Positions 60,992 to 64,000 of a DNA stretch of 64,000 nucleotides are shown one piece after another. The position numbers and the translations under genes were made by a program. Source of the stretch: Gemmobacter aquarius. GTDB taxonomy: Bacteria > Pseudomonadota > Alphaproteobacteria > Rhodobacterales > Rhodobacteraceae. The stretch covers positions 318,001 through 382,000 of the forward strand of contig NZ_CP028918.1 of assembly GCF_003060865.1 (NCBI RefSeq). Direction: 5' to 3'. The notes beneath the pieces were generated by a model. That model saw only the letters and a list, made by a program, of their open reading frames with translations. It ran no database searches and had not been told where the DNA came from. Numbering within the stretch: position 1 is the first letter of the stretch; every line of letters starts with the position of its first letter.

Positions 60992-61813
60992 CTAACCTTT
61001 GGAAATCACCCAGTCGAGCAGCGAGGTCGGCAGGATCCGCCGCAAGAAGCCCATCAGATAGGTCGGCGTCGTGACGTAATAGCGCGCCTTGGGGCGCGGG
61101 CTGTCCAGCGCCTTGACCAGCGCCCGCGTGACAGCCGAGGCGGGCAGTTCGAAAGGGTCTGGCCCACGCTTTTCGTAAAGCCGCCCGCGCAGGCTTTCGT
61201 ATTCGGCGCGGCGGGCGGAATTTTCCCAGTCGATCCATTTCTCGAAATGCGGGATGGCGTTCTGGCGGATCAACGTGCCGATGGGGCCGGGTTCTATCAG
61301 GATGGTGTGGATGCCGGTGCCGCGCATCTCGATCCGCATCACGTCGCTTAGACCCTCCATCGCGAATTTGGTGGCGACATAGGCCCCGCGCCATTTCGCG
61401 CCGACAAGGCCAAGCACCGACGAGCAGTTGACGATGCGGCCATGCCCCTGCGCCCGCATCACCGGAATGATCCGCCGCGTCAGGTCGTGGTAACCGAAAA
61501 GGTTGGTCTCGAAAATCTCGCGCAGCGCGCCGCGCGGCAGGTCTTCGACCGCGCCGGGGCAGGCGAAGGCACCGTTGTTGAACAGCGCATCGAGCCTGCC
61601 TCCGGTGCGCGACAGGGCCTCAGTCACGGCGGATTCGATGCTGGATTCGTCGGCATAGTCGAGGCGGAAACTCTCCAGCCCCTCGCCGCGCAGGCGTTCG
61701 CAGTCGGCTTCCTGCCGGCAGGTGGCAAAGACGCGCCAGCCAAGGGCGCGCAAGCCCTGCGCCGCGTCGTACCCGATGCCGGAAGAGCAGCCGGTGATAA
61801 GGATGGACCGCAT
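60992..61813 (-). CDS. SDR family NAD(P)-dependent oxidoreductase
   Basis: A 273-residue short-chain dehydrogenase/reductase. The cofactor motif TGCSSGIG is at 7-14, NNGA at about 79-82, and the catalytic Ser131 or Ser132, Tyr145 and Lys149 form YxxxK in AYVATKF. It has a hydrophobic C-terminal helix region (TYLMGFLRRILP, SLLDWVISKG) that suggests contact with a membrane or a lipid-like substrate. The substrate is unknown. ATG 61813 gives the family start. It precedes the small HIG1-like gene by 83 bases, in the same direction. Confidence 0.9.
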   Translation of the reverse strand: MRSILITGCSSGIGYDAAQGLRALGWRVFATCRQEADCERLRGEGLESFRLDYADESSIESAVTEALSRTGGRLDALFNNGAFACPGAVEDLPRGALREIFETNLFGYHDLTRRIIPVMRAQGHGRIVNCSSVLGLVGAKWRGAYVATKFAMEGLSDVMRIEMRGTGIHTILIEPGPIGTLIRQNAIPHFEKWIDWENSARRAEYESLRGRLYEKRGPDPFELPASAVTRALVKALDSPRPKARYYVTTPTYLMGFLRRILPTSLLDWVISKG

Positions 61814-61886
61814 GAAACCCGCCTGACTGACCCTGAACCCCTGTCTGCTTAGGCGGTCGGGGCGGTCTTGGCAAATGCCCAAACGG

Positions 61887-62414
61887 TCAGTCGGCAGTGG
61901 CCAGATCGACCGTCGCGGTGGCGGGGGCCTGATCGGTCAGCAGGCTTTTGTGCACGAATCCAGTCACGTCGCCTGTGGCCGAGCGGACCCGCATCCAGCC
62001 GTTCGGTTCGGCCCACATCAGATAGACCGCTTCGCCAAGCCCGACCTTTCCGGCAAGGGCGCTGCGTTTGTTCGGCTCGCTGCGGACATTGGCGGTTCCG
62101 GCGGTGATCCAGCGCAGCTGCACATTGGCGGGCAGGTTCGCATCGGCGGACAAGGCGCTGTCGGTCAACGTGTCCGTCAAAGTGTCTGGCGTGGCTTGCG
62201 AAGGCGCGGTCGGCGTGTAGGCCGCAAGCGATACCTCTTGCGGTGCCGTCGCCCGAACCACAGGCTTCGGGGCGGGCAAAACACGGATCCCGCTGATGGC
62301 TGGCGCGTCGCTTGCCTGTTCCACGGCAAAGCGGGCGGTCCGGGCCGGGCCATCGCCAAAGATGACCATCGACGAATAGAGCGACGCACACAAAAGAACC
62401 AACAACCTGAACAC
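61887..62414 (-). CDS. Bacterial SH3-domain protein, probably secreted
   Basis: A 175-residue protein with an N-terminal signal-like stretch [19 protein letters not shown] and a Pro/Thr/Ala-rich linker (about 45-90). A C-terminal SH3_3 domain (about 100-165) contains [30 protein letters not shown] and [20 protein letters not shown]. Such domains bind peptidoglycan in the periplasm. The GTG at 62414 is the only possible start near the frame limit, since an in-frame TGA lies six bases upstream, and GGAG is at proper distance. It is divergent from parC. Confidence 0.85.
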   Translation of the reverse strand: MFRLLVLLCASLYSSMVIFGDGPARTARFAVEQASDAPAISGIRVLPAPKPVVRATAPQEVSLAAYTPTAPSQATPDTLTDTLTDSALSADANLPANVQLRWITAGTANVRSEPNKRSALAGKVGLGEAVYLMWAEPNGWMRVRSATGDVTGFVHKSLLTDQAPATATVDLATAD

Positions 62415-62440
62415 GACTCATACTCCGGCGACTCATACTC
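62414..62440. repeat. 12-bp tandem direct repeat at the SH3-protein start
   Basis: CGACTCATACTC occurs at 62414-62425 and again at 62429-62440, a 15-base period. The repeat covers the ribosome-binding site and start of the SH3 gene, so a copy-number change would alter its translation signals. It may also be a regulatory box. Confidence 0.6.
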
Positions 62441-62540
62441 GGGCTGCATAACATGCAGGGTGCGACGCGGGTCAACGCTTGTTGTGGGCATCCTCGCTTT
62501 CGCGCTGGACCGAAGGCGTGGCGCGAATTACACAACATCC

Positions 62541-64000
62541 ATGTCAGATTTGCCCGAAGACCCCAATACACAGTCCGTGACCCTGTCCGAGCCGCTTTCG
62601 CGGGCCATCGGTGAACGCTATCTGACCTATGCGCTGTCCACGATCATGCACCGCGCCCTGCCCGATGCGCGCGACGGGCTGAAGCCCGTGCACCGCCGCA
62701 TCCTTTATGCCATGCGCGAACTCAGGCTTTCGGCCACGGGGGGCTTTCGCAAGTCGGCCAAGATTTCGGGCGACGTGATGGGCAACTATCACCCCCACGG
62801 CGATGCCGCGATCTATGATGCGATGGCGCGCCTCGCGCAGGATTTCAACGTGCGCTACCCGCTGGTCGACGGGCAGGGCAATTTCGGCAACATCGACGGC
62901 GACAATCCGGCCGCCAGCCGCTACACCGAAGCCCGCCTGACCGCGATTGCCGAAACCCTGATGGAGGGGCTGGCCGAAAACGCGGTCGACTTCCGCCCGA
63001 ACTACGACGGCACGCTGGAAGAGCCCATCGTGATGCCCGCCGCCTTTCCGAACCTGCTGGCCAACGGGTCCAGCGGTATCGCGGTGGGGATGGCGACGAA
63101 CATTCCGCCCCATAACCTCGACGAGTTGATCACTGCCTGTCAGGCGATGCTTAAAGACCCCGAACTGGACCATGCCGCGCTGGTGGCCATGGTGCCCGGC
63201 CCCGATTTCCCCACCGGCGGCGTGATCGTGGAACCGCGCGAGAATATCCTCGAAGCCTATCGCACCGGGCGCGGGTCGTTCCGGCTGCGGGCGAAATGGC
63301 AGGTCGAAGACCTTGGCCGTGGCATGTGGCAGATCATCGTCACCGAGATTCCCTATCAGGTCGCCAAGTCCAAGCTGATCGAAAAGCTGGCCGAGGTGAT
63401 CCAGACCAAGAAGGTGCCGCTGCTGGCCGATGTGCGCGACGAATCCGCCGATGACGTGCGGATCGTGCTGGAACCGCGCACGCGGACGGTCGAACCCGAC
63501 ATGCTGATGCAGATGCTGTTCCGCAACACCGACCTCGAAACGCGGTTCGCGCTGAACATGAACGTGCTGATCGACGGCAAGGTGCCAAAGGTCTGCTCGC
63601 TGCGCGAGGTGTTGCGCGCCTTTCTCGACCACCGCCGCGATGTTCTTAAACGCCGGTCGTTCCACCGTGTCGAAAAGATCGACCACCGGCTCGAGGTGCT
63701 CGAAGGGCTGATCATCGCCTACCTCAACCTCGACCGCGTGATCGACATCATCCGCTATGACGACGACCCCAAGGCCGCGCTGATGCGCGAAGACTGGGGC
63801 GTACCGCACAAGCGGGCGATGACCGAAAAGGATTACATCCCCCCCGCCCCGGGCGAGGGCGAGCTGACCGAGTTGCAGGCCGAATCGATCCTGAACATGC
63901 GCCTGCGGTCGTTGCGGCGTCTGGAAGAGATCGAACTGAACCGCGAACGCGACGAATTGATGAAGGAACGCGCCGATCTGGCCGACCTTCTGGAAAGCGA
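62541..64000 (+). CDS. parC: DNA topoisomerase IV subunit A (5' part)
   Basis: An open reading frame of 486 codons that runs off the window at 64000, so the 3' end is missing. It opens [18 protein letters not shown] and has [21 protein letters not shown] and the catalytic Tyr128 in [29 protein letters not shown], and the absence of a GyrA-type SQ-x-GNFGS pattern, favour ParC over GyrA. The quinolone-resistance region reads [13 protein letters not shown], with Ala at the E. coli Ser80 position and Asp at Glu84. Topoisomerase IV unlinks daughter chromosomes. Confidence 0.93.
   Translation, partial: MSDLPEDPNTQSVTLSEPLSRAIGERYLTYALSTIMHRALPDARDGLKPVHRRILYAMRELRLSATGGFRKSAKISGDVMGNYHPHGDAAIYDAMARLAQDFNVRYPLVDGQGNFGNIDGDNPAASRYTEARLTAIAETLMEGLAENAVDFRPNYDGTLEEPIVMPAAFPNLLANGSSGIAVGMATNIPPHNLDELITACQAMLKDPELDHAALVAMVPGPDFPTGGVIVEPRENILEAYRTGRGSFRLRAKWQVEDLGRGMWQIIVTEIPYQVAKSKLIEKLAEVIQTKKVPLLADVRDESADDVRIVLEPRTRTVEPDMLMQMLFRNTDLETRFALNMNVLIDGKVPKVCSLREVLRAFLDHRRDVLKRRSFHRVEKIDHRLEVLEGLIIAYLNLDRVIDIIRYDDDPKAALMREDWGVPHKRAMTEKDYIPPAPGEGELTELQAESILNMRLRSLRRLEEIELNRERDELMKERADLADLLES

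Noticed and set aside
62544..63809. A 421-residue minus-strand frame opposite parC
   Set aside because: The plus frame contains all ParC motifs. The minus frame is His/Gly/Val-rich shadow.

Overview
The window is high-GC chromosomal DNA from an alphaproteobacterium, most likely a Rhodobacteraceae/Paracoccaceae member (Rhodobacter, Gemmobacter or Tabrizicola type). The evidence is the pckA | chvI-chvG-hprK-rapZ-EIIA-HPr block, a methylsuccinyl-CoA dehydrogenase of the ethylmalonyl-CoA pathway, a probable Irr box in front of mbfA, slt-dapA-smpB synteny, and families (DUF6473/DUF6478 type) that I know mainly from this group. This is ordinary core-genome DNA. I see no prophage, insertion sequence, CRISPR array, rRNA or tRNA.

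Layout. 0-6 kb: an NADP-binding oxidoreductase, a YidB/GlsB stress pair, then a minus-strand run (ornithine cyclodeaminase family, HAD phosphatase, EamA transporter, YaiI, S-formylglutathione hydrolase). 6-10.5 kb: map, a CinA-like/GNAT/OmpA operon and a LysR regulator. 10.6-18 kb: a 2,4-dienoyl-CoA reductase, two uncharacterised proteins, a lipoprotein, a GNAT, accD-folC and a NYN protein. 18-27.5 kb: TetR, mbfA-nitroreductase, HAD-rsmD-ferredoxin reductase, peroxiredoxin, TauE, mcd and an MFS transporter. 27.6-36.6 kb: slt, dapA, EamA transporter, K+ channel, smpB, sseA, tyrB and amtB-glnK. 36.8-49.7 kb: a class A PBP, VOC protein, mlaA-mlaC, a type I secretion ABC/HlyD pair, ridA-GDPD, a FemAB-like acyltransferase, GST, phhB and pckA. 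50-64 kb: chvIG plus the regulatory PTS, an acyltransferase, rsuA, hbd, DUF6473, etfBA, a PduO-type adenosyltransferase, an SDR, an SH3 protein and the 5' part of parC.

How the genes connect. Mcd oxidises methylsuccinyl-CoA and needs ETF (etfBA). Hbd belongs to acetoacetyl/crotonyl-CoA chemistry, and the adenosyltransferase makes the B12 coenzyme used by the mutases of the same carbon pathway. pckA, ChvIG and the HprK/HPr/EIIA/RapZ set form a carbon-status and envelope-stress control region. glnK-amtB handles ammonium.

The most unusual material is intergenic. At least nine loci carry short near-perfect hairpins with 8-10 bp arms around a 3-nt loop, usually in inverted pairs. Two loci (20557-20665 and 32505-32622) share an ordered four-hairpin structure (loops ACG, ACG, CGT, CGT) whose arm sequences differ but remain complementary.
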